Assembly (NCBI GenBank): GCA_900766825.1
Contig: CAAFWU010000092.1
Span: 1-29,993, forward strand
DNA from: Bacteroidales bacterium
GTDB lineage: Bacteria; Bacteroidota; Bacteroidia; Bacteroidales; Marinilabiliaceae
Length of the DNA: 29,993 bases
Reading direction: 5' to 3'
Part shown: positions 17,734-23,989 of the stretch, one piece after another
Numbering within the stretch: position 1 is the stretch's first letter
Layout of the letters: the number at the start of each line of letters is the position of its first letter
Program-made: the position numbers and the translations under genes
Notes under the pieces: generated by a model
The model's database searches: none
What the model was told of the DNA's origin: nothing
The model's input: only the letters and a program-made list of their open reading frames with translations

Positions 17734-17783
17734 AAAAAAAAAGGGACCCCGTCGCATGGCAAACTGATGCCTGCGGCAGGGTC
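17734..17783 (-). terminator. Intrinsic terminator after adk
   Basis: A 12-bp stem with one mismatch (17745-17756 with 17772-17783) continues into an inner GGCA/TGCC helix, and on the minus strand it is followed by CCC and nine T (17734-17742). It sits 20 bp past the adk stop and separates hpt-adk from obg. Confidence 0.85.
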
Positions 17784-17802
17784 AATGGGATGTTGTCAGA
17801 GA

Positions 17803-18375
17803 CTATTTTTTCTCGTCGACAGCCTTCTTGATGTCGGCAAAAATGGCATCGATGGAGCCAACGCCTTTGATGTTGACAGAGACGCCCTCTTTCTTGTAGA
17901 AGTCGAGCACAGGCTTGGTCTGCTTCTCGTAGACGTCGAGGCGAGCCTTGATGGTCTCCATGTTATCGTCGGAGCGACCAGAGGTCTTGCCACGCTCGAT
18001 GAGGCGGTTAACGAGTTCGTCGTTGGGCACCTCGAGGTTGAGGCAAACAGAAACGCCAGTCTTGTACTCAGCGAGGAGTTTCTTGAGGGCTGCAGCCTGA
18101 TCAACTGTGCGAGGGAAGCCATCGAAGATGACGCCATTGACCTTACCCATCTTGTCGATGTAGGAGTCGATCATACCAATGATAACGTCGTCGGGAACGA
18201 GTTCGCCTTTATCCATGTGTGACTTGGCCAAAGCACCGAGGGCAGTGTTGGTGCTAATCTCCTTGCGAAGGAGGTCGCCAGTGGAGATGTGAGCGAGGTT
18301 ATATTCTTTGATGAGGTTTTCGCTCTGAGTTCCCTTGCCGGAACCTGGAGGGCCAAAGATGACAATATTCAACAT
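17803..18375 (-). CDS. adk: Adenylate kinase
   Basis: This 190-residue protein has the P-loop GPPGSGKGTQ at 8-17, the AMP-site motif ISTGDLLR, and FDGFPRTVDQ. It interconverts ATP + AMP and 2 ADP in the cytoplasm. It is the short-LID form without zinc-binding cysteines. It lies 61 bp after hpt and is probably cotranscribed with it, which groups purine salvage with adenylate balance. Confidence 0.96.
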   Translation of the reverse strand: MLNIVIFGPPGSGKGTQSENLIKEYNLAHISTGDLLRKEISTNTALGALAKSHMDKGELVPDDVIIGMIDSYIDKMGKVNGVIFDGFPRTVDQAAALKKLLAEYKTGVSVCLNLEVPNDELVNRLIERGKTSGRSDDNMETIKARLDVYEKQTKPVLDFYKKEGVSVNIKGVGSIDAIFADIKKAVDEKK

Positions 18376-18436
18376 GGTTGCTAAAGAAAAAAGATTGTAT
18401 TTTAGTGAGTTATGTTTTTCAATTGGGAGATGATGA

Positions 18437-18973
18437 TTACTTGACCAGAGTCATAATCTCTGGCATATTGCGACCGTAGCCATCGTAGTCGAGCCCATAG
18501 CCAACAATGAAGTCATTGGGAATCTCGAGACCCACGTAGTCGGGCACAAAGCCCGTTTTGCAACTCTGGGGTTTAAAGAGCAGCGTTGCCACACGCACCT
18601 CGGCGGCGCCACGAGCCTTTGCTTGATCGATGAGCATCTGGATGGTGAAGCCAGTGTCCACAATATCCTCGATGAGAACCACGCATCGACCAGTGAGATC
18701 CTCGTTAAGACCAATGAGTTCCTTGACCTTGCCAGTGCTCTGCGTTCCGCTGTAGGAAGCGAGCTTGACAAAGGAGATGCGGGATGGGATGTTGACCATC
18801 TTCATAAGGTCGGCAGCGAACATAAAGGCACCGTTGAGGACACAGAGGAAGAGAGGGTCGCGGTCGGCCAAATCTTTGTTGATGGCATCAGCCACCACGC
18901 GTTCGGCGGCAAGGATCTGCTCCTGACTGTATGTGGTCTCGAACTCTTTGTCGAGGATCTTGGCTCTTGACAT
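18437..18973 (-). CDS. hpt: Hypoxanthine phosphoribosyltransferase
   Basis: This 178-residue type I phosphoribosyltransferase has the PRPP-binding motif VVLIEDIVDTG (98-108), VLNGAFMFAADL near residue 45-56, and the flexible-loop region LASYSGTQSTGKV. It salvages hypoxanthine (and probably guanine) to IMP/GMP. It heads the hpt-adk unit and is transcribed away from purE, another purine gene, across a shared 336-bp region. Confidence 0.95.
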   Translation of the reverse strand: MSRAKILDKEFETTYSQEQILAAERVVADAINKDLADRDPLFLCVLNGAFMFAADLMKMVNIPSRISFVKLASYSGTQSTGKVKELIGLNEDLTGRCVVLIEDIVDTGFTIQMLIDQAKARGAAEVRVATLLFKPQSCKTGFVPDYVGLEIPNDFIVGYGLDYDGYGRNMPEIMTLVK

Positions 18974-19073
18974 ATGTTTTTAGACAACTTTAGTGGTGTG
19001 CGCCACACGTTGCTTGGAGTGCTCGGCATAAGTGTCAGAAACACAAGAGGGACAACATGGGCAAAACATTGGG

Positions 19074-19081
19074 CAAAATTA
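19074..19081 (-). promoter_or_regulatory. Candidate -7 element for hpt-adk
   Basis: TAATTTTG on the minus strand matches TAnnTTTG about 100 bp before the hpt ATG. No well-spaced TTG is found upstream. Confidence 0.4.
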
Positions 19082-19130
19082 AAAAAAATATCCGTTGTAC
19101 TAAAAAGAAAAAATATGGAGAGAAAAGGAC

Positions 19131-19138
19131 TAATTTTG
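19131..19138 (+). promoter_or_regulatory. Candidate -7 element for purE
   Basis: TAATTTTG on the plus strand is identical to the element proposed for hpt and lies 172 bp before the purE ATG. The leader would contain a GTTGC/GCAAC hairpin (19220-19241). I see no known purine riboswitch core in it. Confidence 0.4.
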
Positions 19139-19309
19139 CATAAAAGAGTTTGGAGAGGTAGGAGAGCCCATTTTTAACAACATCACACTCCAAGGCTCCC
19201 CTCCCATAGAAACCATTCAGTTGCAGCGACAGCAAAGCAACTCAATTGACAAACCGCAGTGGCGCACAGGATGTGTTCTGCACGCCGCCCCATAAAAAAT
19301 ATCATATCA

Positions 19310-19825
19310 ATGAAACCAGTCATCAGCATCATCATGGGTTCCACATCGGATCTGCCAGTGATGGAAGCCGCTCTTAACTTCTTGGAGCAGCAGGAGATAC
19401 CTTTCGAGGTCAATGCCTTGTCGGCACACCGCACCCCCCATCAGGTACTCAGTTTTGCGGAGCAGGCAGCCGAGAGGGGCATCAAGGTCATTATAGCTGC
19501 AGCGGGCGGTGCCGCACACCTGCCTGGCGTTATTGCAGCCGCCACATCGCTTCCCGTAATTGGTGTGCCCATCAAGGCCTCCATTTCAATGGACGGTTGG
19601 GACTCCATGCTCTCCATGATTCAGATGCCTCCTGGCATTCCCGTGGCCACCGTAGGTCTCAATGCCGCACAGAATGCTGCCATTTTGGCTCTGCAGATTT
19701 TGGGCACTGGCGACGCCGAGGCGGCTCAGAAGGTCAAGGCATATAAAGCTGGCTTGGAGAAGAAGATTGAGAAGGCTAACGCCGAATTGGCTCAGCGCAA
19801 AGAGTGGAAGTTTAAGACTAACTAA
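19310..19825 (+). CDS. purE: N5-carboxyaminoimidazole ribonucleotide mutase
   Basis: From the ATG at 19310 the protein has 171 residues, the normal size of class I PurE. It shows GSTSDLPVM (10-18), SAHRTP with His40, and AGGAAHLPG with His70, the substrate- and CO2-handling motifs. It rearranges N5-CAIR to CAIR in de novo purine synthesis. The frame is open from 19259, but those residues precede the family start. PurK is not in the window. A terminator follows directly, so it is a single-gene unit. Confidence 0.95.
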   Translation: MKPVISIIMGSTSDLPVMEAALNFLEQQEIPFEVNALSAHRTPHQVLSFAEQAAERGIKVIIAAAGGAAHLPGVIAAATSLPVIGVPIKASISMDGWDSMLSMIQMPPGIPVATVGLNAAQNAAILALQILGTGDAEAAQKVKAYKAGLEKKIEKANAELAQRKEWKFKTN

Positions 19826-19882
19826 CTGGGTGAGGACTGCATAGCAGCCTAACTCTGTAAGACTTAGGACTTAAAATAGGAG

Positions 19883-19934
19883 ACCGCAACTCAGCATCCT
19901 TTTTTTGGGGGGATGATGGGCTGCGGTTTGTTTT
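19883..19934 (+). terminator. Intrinsic terminator of purE
   Basis: ACCGCA (19883-19888) pairs with TGCGGT (19922-19927), and the helix continues inward with a few mismatches to CATCC/GGATG. It is followed by TTGTTTTATT, about 60 bp past the purE stop. Confidence 0.75.
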
Positions 19935-19981
19935 ATTAATATTTTGCGTAGTGAGAGTATGGAGAGAGCCCTACCCTATTA

Positions 19982-20788
19982 TTACTTGGTTTCGTTTCTC
20001 TTCTCCTCGTTCAGCTGATTAATTCGGTTTATGAGGGCTTCGTTCTGACTCTTGAGGTCAGCCACTTGTTTCGTCAGTTCCTTGTTGGCAATTTGCAGTT
20101 GGGCCATGCGAAAACAGAGGTCCTCGATATGATGGTCTTTTTCGGACATCATGGAGCGGAAGAAATCAATGACCTGCTCTGGGGTCATTGCATTGGTCTG
20201 AGCCTGATTGGCCTGAGCGTTTGGGACTTTGGGGAATTTCTGTTTATCGGACTGGAGGGCAGAGTAGGCAGCAAAGGGGTCGCCACAGAGGTAGGAGCCT
20301 CGGGATTGGGGCTGAGCTGAGGCTTCGAGCGAGGTTGGGGATTGGGCATTAGATGAGGAGGCCTCGGGGTCGTCGGACACGCTATTGAGGGATTGGGGCA
20401 CGTCCTCGTCTTCGTCGATGCCCGAGAGGGAACCATACTCAACATAGACATCGTCGCCAAAACCACTGGTGCGGTCGGGGAACTCATCCTCGTTGATGGG
20501 CAGGGGCCAGAATTTGGTAATGGGGTCTTTGCCGAGGGCATACTTGGGCAGGTTGACAACAACATCGCGTTGGAGCATCTCGCCTTGGCCGAGCAGGAGC
20601 CAGGTGGGGCTAATGTTGAAAGTTGTGGCAATGGCAACAAGGGCTGTCAGTTTGGGCATGGTTTTCCCCGAGCGATAGTTGCGTATGTTAGCCTCGCTCT
20701 CGCCCACCATACGGCCAAAGGTTGTGTTGCGCCCGTCGGCAAATTGGCGGATTAATATGTCTATTCTTTCAGAAATGCTCTCTCCCAT
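19982..20788 (-). CDS. XRE-family regulator with C-terminal coiled coil
   Basis: From the ATG at 20788 the protein has 268 residues; a TTG at 20803 would add five. Residues about 6-72 are a helix-turn-helix domain ending SPTWLLLGQGEML, the pattern of phage-type XRE repressors in Bacteroidales. The middle is polar and low in complexity. Residues about 200-265 form a long heptad coiled coil (MTPEQVIDFF onward, then repeated LxxQxxxLxxQ), suitable for dimerisation or for contacting another protein. It lacks the S24 domain of the other regulator at 7.7-8.4 kb, so any control would not be by self-cleavage. It borders the accessory stretch at 20.8-23.9 kb. Function unknown. Confidence 0.8.
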   Translation of the reverse strand: MGESISERIDILIRQFADGRNTTFGRMVGESEANIRNYRSGKTMPKLTALVAIATTFNISPTWLLLGQGEMLQRDVVVNLPKYALGKDPITKFWPLPINEDEFPDRTSGFGDDVYVEYGSLSGIDEDEDVPQSLNSVSDDPEASSSNAQSPTSLEASAQPQSRGSYLCGDPFAAYSALQSDKQKFPKVPNAQANQAQTNAMTPEQVIDFFRSMMSEKDHHIEDLCFRMAQLQIANKELTKQVADLKSQNEALINRINQLNEEKRNETK

Positions 20789-20800
20789 TGTTTTTTGTCG

Positions 20801-20861
20801 CAAAAATAATCGTCATATCGCTTGCATATTACGCAAAATTGTGCGAATATTGCAGTGCGAA
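20801..20861 (-). promoter_or_regulatory. Possible promoter and operator repeats of the XRE gene
   Basis: TATTTTTG on the minus strand (20801-20808) matches the -7 consensus but would leave a leader of only about six bases. Upstream, GTGCGAA occurs twice in direct orientation (20841-20847 and 20855-20861), 14 bp apart, with a related TTACGCAA between them and the gene. These could be binding sites for the XRE protein itself. Confidence 0.35.
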
Positions 20862-20931
20862 CGAAACCTAAAAAACGATAGATAAAGATAAGAAAAATTC
20901 CGCAACGACACATAAAAAGGCCTTAAGGGCT

Positions 20932-21075
20932 GAAAAAAGTTAAGATATGATGCAATGAGCATATCTTATGATGGTAAATGAATGGCTCCGTGGATAGCGA
21001 GCAAAGCTATGTGAGCAAAAATTCACCAGTATCAAACACGTGAATCTGTATCACAACCTCCAAGTTAGCGATACA
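20932..21075 (-). ncRNA. Cluster of four hairpins, candidate second minus-strand RNA
   Basis: No open frame of note exists here, but four hairpins follow one another. One is TAAGATATG/CATATCTTA (20941-20968). The second is a GCTC/GAGC helix enclosing ATAGC/GCTAT (about 20983-21016). The third is ATTCAC/GTGAAT (21021-21045). The fourth is TGTATC/GATACA (21047-21075). On the minus strand the first of these is followed by ACTTTTTT, so it could terminate a transcript reading leftward. The part from 21076 to 21316 holds no gene and no clear structure. Strand and extent are inferred. Confidence 0.35.
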
Positions 21076-21316
21076 AAGCGCCATCGAAAAACAGAAGAAG
21101 AGATTAAAGTCGGCGGAATAGATAGGTATACGAGTTCAGCAACAATCCAAACCAAAAGATTTGGCACATTAACGTGCAAAACAGCAGTCTCATAATTGAA
21201 AGAGGAGGCTAATTCATGCAACTAAATTGTACAATAAATTTCGCAGGAGAGACAGATGATCTCCAGACCGAAATTAATTTCGCATAAGTTCATGAAAGAT
21301 GTTAGCGTGCAGTTGT

Positions 21317-21365
21317 AAAAAAAAAAATCGTATAATCTTTCGTAAGATAGAGAAATAAAATACGA
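21317..21365 (-). terminator. Intrinsic terminator of the small RNA
   Basis: TCGTAT (21328-21333) pairs with ATACGA (21360-21365) around an inner ATCTT/AAGAT hairpin (21335-21348), followed on the minus strand by eleven T. It fixes the strand of the small RNA. Confidence 0.8.
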
Positions 21366-21549
21366 GATCACAACAAATAGAGTCACGGACGAGGCGAACT
21401 GAGATCGGAGCTCCTCCTCTTAGGTCACAATCACGTTCGCATGGCGCCCAACGTAGGTCTGGCAGATGTCAGCAGACACTGAAGGGTTAGGCAAGCCGAC
21501 CAGAGTCCAGACAGGTTCCGATTGAAGTGAGCCAAGCCGTGACGTTATC
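21317..21549 (-). ncRNA. Structured small RNA, rod-shaped and 6S-like in architecture
   Basis: This stretch has no coding frame but folds well. A closing stem pairs GTCACGG and CCGTGAC (plus-strand 21382-21388 with 21537-21543), extended past an A-G mismatch by four more pairs. A 9-bp second helix pairs 21404-21412 with 21514-21522. A large asymmetric bubble follows, then a 7-bp helix (21446-21452 with 21486-21492) and an apical GTCTG/CAGAC hairpin (21457-21477). A strong minus-strand terminator follows the closing stem. A rod with a long closing helix and a big central bubble is the shape of 6S RNA, which binds RNA polymerase. I see no diagnostic 6S sequence, so the identity is inference; an RNA gene is well supported. 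Confidence 0.5.
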
Positions 21550-21633
21550 CATGCCTAAACTTAAAAAAGAATGTGCGGCAACTAACAGAAGCGCACAGAA
21601 ATCACAAACAAAAACTACACAAACAACACAAAA

Positions 21634-22287
21634 ATGAAAATCACAAAATTCTTGTGCATGGCTATGGCTATGCTGGCCAGCGTGAACTTGTTCACAGCTT
21701 GCGATGATGATGACGAGGATGAAGTAGTTGACGCCATTGAGGAATGGGGCAACAATGAGATACAAAAGGCAATGGTTGACGGACTTATTGAGATGGCACC
21801 GTATCAGGCATCGCACTGCATCTCAATTTTAGTCGATAATGAGTTAGTCAACATCACTCCTTTAAAAACAGAAGAGTTGGACGTAGCATACGACAACACG
21901 GTAACAAAACTCGCATTCGCCCTCAATGGGAAAATATTTGGCTACACAGAGAGCATTAAGCTAGTTGATGAAAAGACCATTGTAGCGGATTGGGAAAACA
22001 GTAACACAATCTTGAACTACGGTGGCGTATCAACGAAATCTGGCAACAAATACTCAATTGAATTCGATATCGAAGCCGACGTTCCCAATGGCAACTTGTA
22101 CTATCAATACAAAAATGTAGATGATGCCGATGATGCTATGGACTTATACTTTTCTAACGAAGACGACTATAATATTTTCATGACAGAAAAAGCAACTAAA
22201 CTTGGTCTTACTTTTGAAGAATTTGTCTCGAACAGAGAAAATTACAAGTACATCTTCGTTGCTCACTTTCAAAAACAAACTAACTAA
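21634..22287 (+). CDS. Lipoprotein of unknown function
   Basis: This 217-residue protein starts with a lipoprotein signal ending LFTAC (Cys near residue 23), followed by an acidic run (DDDDEDE) that in Bacteroidota resembles signals sending lipoproteins to the cell surface. The body is acidic, with probable beta strands and no motif I recognise. The base composition is clearly richer in A+T than the next gene and the housekeeping genes. It lies 19 bp before a second exported protein, so the two are probably one operon. No promoter consensus is visible upstream. Function unknown. Confidence 0.8.
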   Translation: MKITKFLCMAMAMLASVNLFTACDDDDEDEVVDAIEEWGNNEIQKAMVDGLIEMAPYQASHCISILVDNELVNITPLKTEELDVAYDNTVTKLAFALNGKIFGYTESIKLVDEKTIVADWENSNTILNYGGVSTKSGNKYSIEFDIEADVPNGNLYYQYKNVDDADDAMDLYFSNEDDYNIFMTEKATKLGLTFEEFVSNRENYKYIFVAHFQKQTN

Positions 22288-22306
22288 AAATTCTTAACAA
22301 TCACCC

Positions 22307-22894
22307 ATGAAAAAATTGCTTTCAATAGCAGCAGCGCTTGTGCTTGGCGCGAGCCCAATGTATGCCGACGGCGACTTTGCACTGAAGAGCGGCAGCCCCG
22401 AGGCAGTGTGCCAAAAGGGCATCCAGATGAACGTGGAGTTCGACTACTCAGACTGCACCATATACGACAAGGATGAGGAGAAATACTTCACCGTTGAGGA
22501 CTATATGGAGTTCAAGGGCGAAGAGTGGAAGCGCGACTTCCCTGGCGAGCTTAAGAAGGCTGAGGACGCTTTCTCTGAGGAGTTTAACTCCGATGCAAAG
22601 CGTTGCACCATCAACCCCATTGCCAAGAATGCGGAGTTCACTGTGATTTTCCACCTCAAGGAGTTCTGCTATGGCAAGAAAGTGGTTTGGGTTAGCAGCC
22701 AAAACGCTTGGGGTTCAGGCGAGGTGTCCATCAAGAACAATACGACAGGCGAGGTTATTGTAACCTACACATTCAGCAAAGTCGATGGTTCTGTCCCCAT
22801 GGGCACTGGCATGATGGAACTTCGCCGCGAATCGTGCTACGAACATGTGGCAGAGGCGCTGGTGAAGCGCATAAACAAATTCAAGGTTAAGTAG
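22307..22894 (+). CDS. Exported protein of unknown function
   Basis: This 195-residue protein has a clear signal peptide (MKK, hydrophobic core, cleavage near MYA-DG). The mature part has aromatic and acidic residues and four cysteines at intervals (VCQKG, DCTIY, RCTIN, FCYGK) plus one near the C-terminus, which could form disulphides in the periplasm. It ends in a basic amphipathic stretch (EALVKRINKFKVK). It is downstream of the lipoprotein in a two-gene unit closed by a terminator. I do not recognise a family. Confidence 0.8.
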   Translation: MKKLLSIAAALVLGASPMYADGDFALKSGSPEAVCQKGIQMNVEFDYSDCTIYDKDEEKYFTVEDYMEFKGEEWKRDFPGELKKAEDAFSEEFNSDAKRCTINPIAKNAEFTVIFHLKEFCYGKKVVWVSSQNAWGSGEVSIKNNTTGEVIVTYTFSKVDGSVPMGTGMMELRRESCYEHVAEALVKRINKFKVK

Positions 22895-22923
22895 TTAACA
22901 TAGGCAACTATATTTGTTGTGCT

Positions 22924-22957
22924 ACTCCGCTCGGCTTTTTGCTGGGCGGAGTTTTTG
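22924..22957 (+). terminator. Intrinsic terminator after the exported-protein pair
   Basis: ACTCCGC (22924-22930) pairs with GCGGAGT (22946-22952), followed by TTTT, 30 bp past the stop codon. Confidence 0.85.
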
Positions 22958-23095
22958 TATATATTTGTTTTTGGGATATTGCTGGTATTACATACGTCAA
23001 CTAAAATGGGGTGGGATGGATATAGCTATGTTGAGAGCTATTGCCTTTATTGGCAACTACTTCCTTCGGTCGGCGTCGCATTCAGGGAAGCATTG

Positions 23096-23168
23096 TTTTT
23101 TTTTGGGGGGGGCATTTATACTCAGAGTGTTACTCTGGCTTAAAATGCAGAAACTCTTTTATGGTATC
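23096..23168 (+). repeat. Degenerate triple-hairpin repeat copy with T9-G8 tract
   Basis: After nine T and eight G (23096-23112), positions 23118-23168 align base for base with the 50-nt core of the repeats at 23.6 and 29.8 kb, with about a dozen differences. The central hairpin reads CTCAGAGT-gtt-ACTCTGG, where a G-C pair of the other copies has become A-T, keeping the pairing. The rest of 22958-23280 shows no gene. Confidence 0.65.
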
Positions 23169-23280
23169 GGGTCTACGAGCACATTGTTCTATTGTATTTG
23201 TTTGAGAAATAGAATAATTCTGACACATAGTTCTTATTGTGGTAATTACAGAAACAATATAACATCTAAAAAACATATCA

Positions 23281-23523
23281 ATGATACAGATAACATCAAG
23301 AGAACTCAGAGAAAATATGGATACCATATTGGCTTTAGCCGACAAAGGAGAAGATGTTGTAATATGCCGAAATGGTAAAGTATCTTATATGCTTACTCCT
23401 ATTTATGAGATTACTCCAGAATTAGAAAAGAAAATAGAAGAAGGAAGGAAAGAGTATCAGGAAGGAAAGATAGTTTCTTGCGCAAACAAAGATGATCTAA
23501 ATAGATTTTTGGATTCTCTTTGA
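23281..23523 (+). CDS. Phd/YefM-family antitoxin, no toxin gene beside it
   Basis: This 80-residue protein has the Phd/YefM N-terminal DNA-binding fold: ITSRELRENMDTILALADKGEDVVICRNGKVSYMLTP is the typical segment, read here in full from residue 3 to 39 in pieces (ITSRELREN, then DKGEDVVICRNGK, then SYMLTP). The C-terminal part (ELEKKIEEGRKEYQ, then a final DLNRFLDSL) is the toxin-binding tail. Such antitoxins normally precede a RelE/ParE or Doc toxin, but the 466 bp downstream and 386 bp upstream hold no toxin frame. It is AT-rich and lies between two copies of the triple-hairpin repeat. Confidence 0.85.
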   Translation: MIQITSRELRENMDTILALADKGEDVVICRNGKVSYMLTPIYEITPELEKKIEEGRKEYQEGKIVSCANKDDLNRFLDSL

Positions 23524-23538
23524 ATTCATTTTTTGTTT

Positions 23539-23635
23539 CCGCCCTTTCAGGGCTATAATGTGTTATAGGGCGGGATTTTATAGTTACCCAGGGTGTTACC
23601 CTGGGCTTACGAGGCGGATACCCTTTCAGGGTATC
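23539..23635 (+). repeat. Triple-hairpin dispersed repeat, copy A
   Basis: Three tight palindromes lie in a row, each with a 3-nt loop: GCCCT-ttc-AGGGC (23541-23553), CCCAGGGT-gtt-ACCCTGGG (23587-23605) and GATACCCT-ttc-AGGGTATC (23617-23635). The first 22 nt and the last 50 nt are almost identical to copy B at 29.8 kb; only the middle differs. It starts 16 bp after the antitoxin stop and might act as its terminator, but it has no T run. Confidence 0.9.
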
Positions 23636-23794
23636 TGCTGTTCTACTCACTCATTTGATTGTACTCACAACATTTGATTTTTCTATAACATAATAACATA
23701 GCTGGAATTGTGCATATTTTATATTTATCAAGAGTCTATCTTCTATACGCTTTACTACTCTTTTCTACTCTTGACTACTACTGAAATTCTATTT

Positions 23795-23844
23795 TGCACA
23801 AATCTCAAAATGTTTTAGACCATTTTCTGCACAAATCTCAAAAT
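23795..23844 (+). repeat. Two 17-bp direct repeats
   Basis: TGCACAAATCTCAAAAT occurs at 23795-23811 and 23828-23844, with starts 33 bp apart. The second copy runs into the palindrome CTCAAAATTTTGAG. The flanking 23640-23890 is AT-rich with short CTACT and CATTTGATT repeats and no gene. Confidence 0.8.
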
Positions 23845-23896
23845 TTTGAGGTTCTGGCATCATTCTATGACTGCTTAAGTTAGGATAAAAGAAATA

Positions 23897-23929
23897 GGAC
23901 AGCACTCCATGGTTATTGGGGTGCTGTCC
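23897..23929. terminator. Bidirectional terminator after lepA
   Basis: GGACAGCACTCC (23897-23908) pairs with GGGGTGCTGTCC (23918-23929) in a 12-bp stem with one G-T pair. T-rich sequence follows on both strands. It lies 60 bp past the lepA stop. Confidence 0.85.
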
Positions 23930-23989
23930 TTATTTTATACTCTATTTTATATTATACTCAGCTCTGTATGTTAGCGAGCTTGTGTTGTA

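Noticed and set aside
19139..19309. Purine riboswitch in the purE leader
   Set aside because: The conserved three-way-junction core of the guanine/adenine riboswitch is not present; only simple hairpins are seen.
21382..21543. tmRNA, RNase P RNA or SRP RNA as identity of the structured RNA
   Set aside because: No tRNA-like ends or tag frame, none of the conserved RNase P core, and no SRP GGAA tetraloop with its flanking motif were found on either strand.
22914..23378. Open frame between the exported-protein pair and the antitoxin, first considered as a possible toxin
   Set aside because: It begins within the terminator, runs through the T9-G8 tract and the degenerate repeat, overlaps the antitoxin in another frame and resembles no toxin.
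23539..23635. Possible CRISPR-like array from the palindromic repeats
   Set aside because: Copies are not tandem, have no regular spacers, and no cas genes are in the window.
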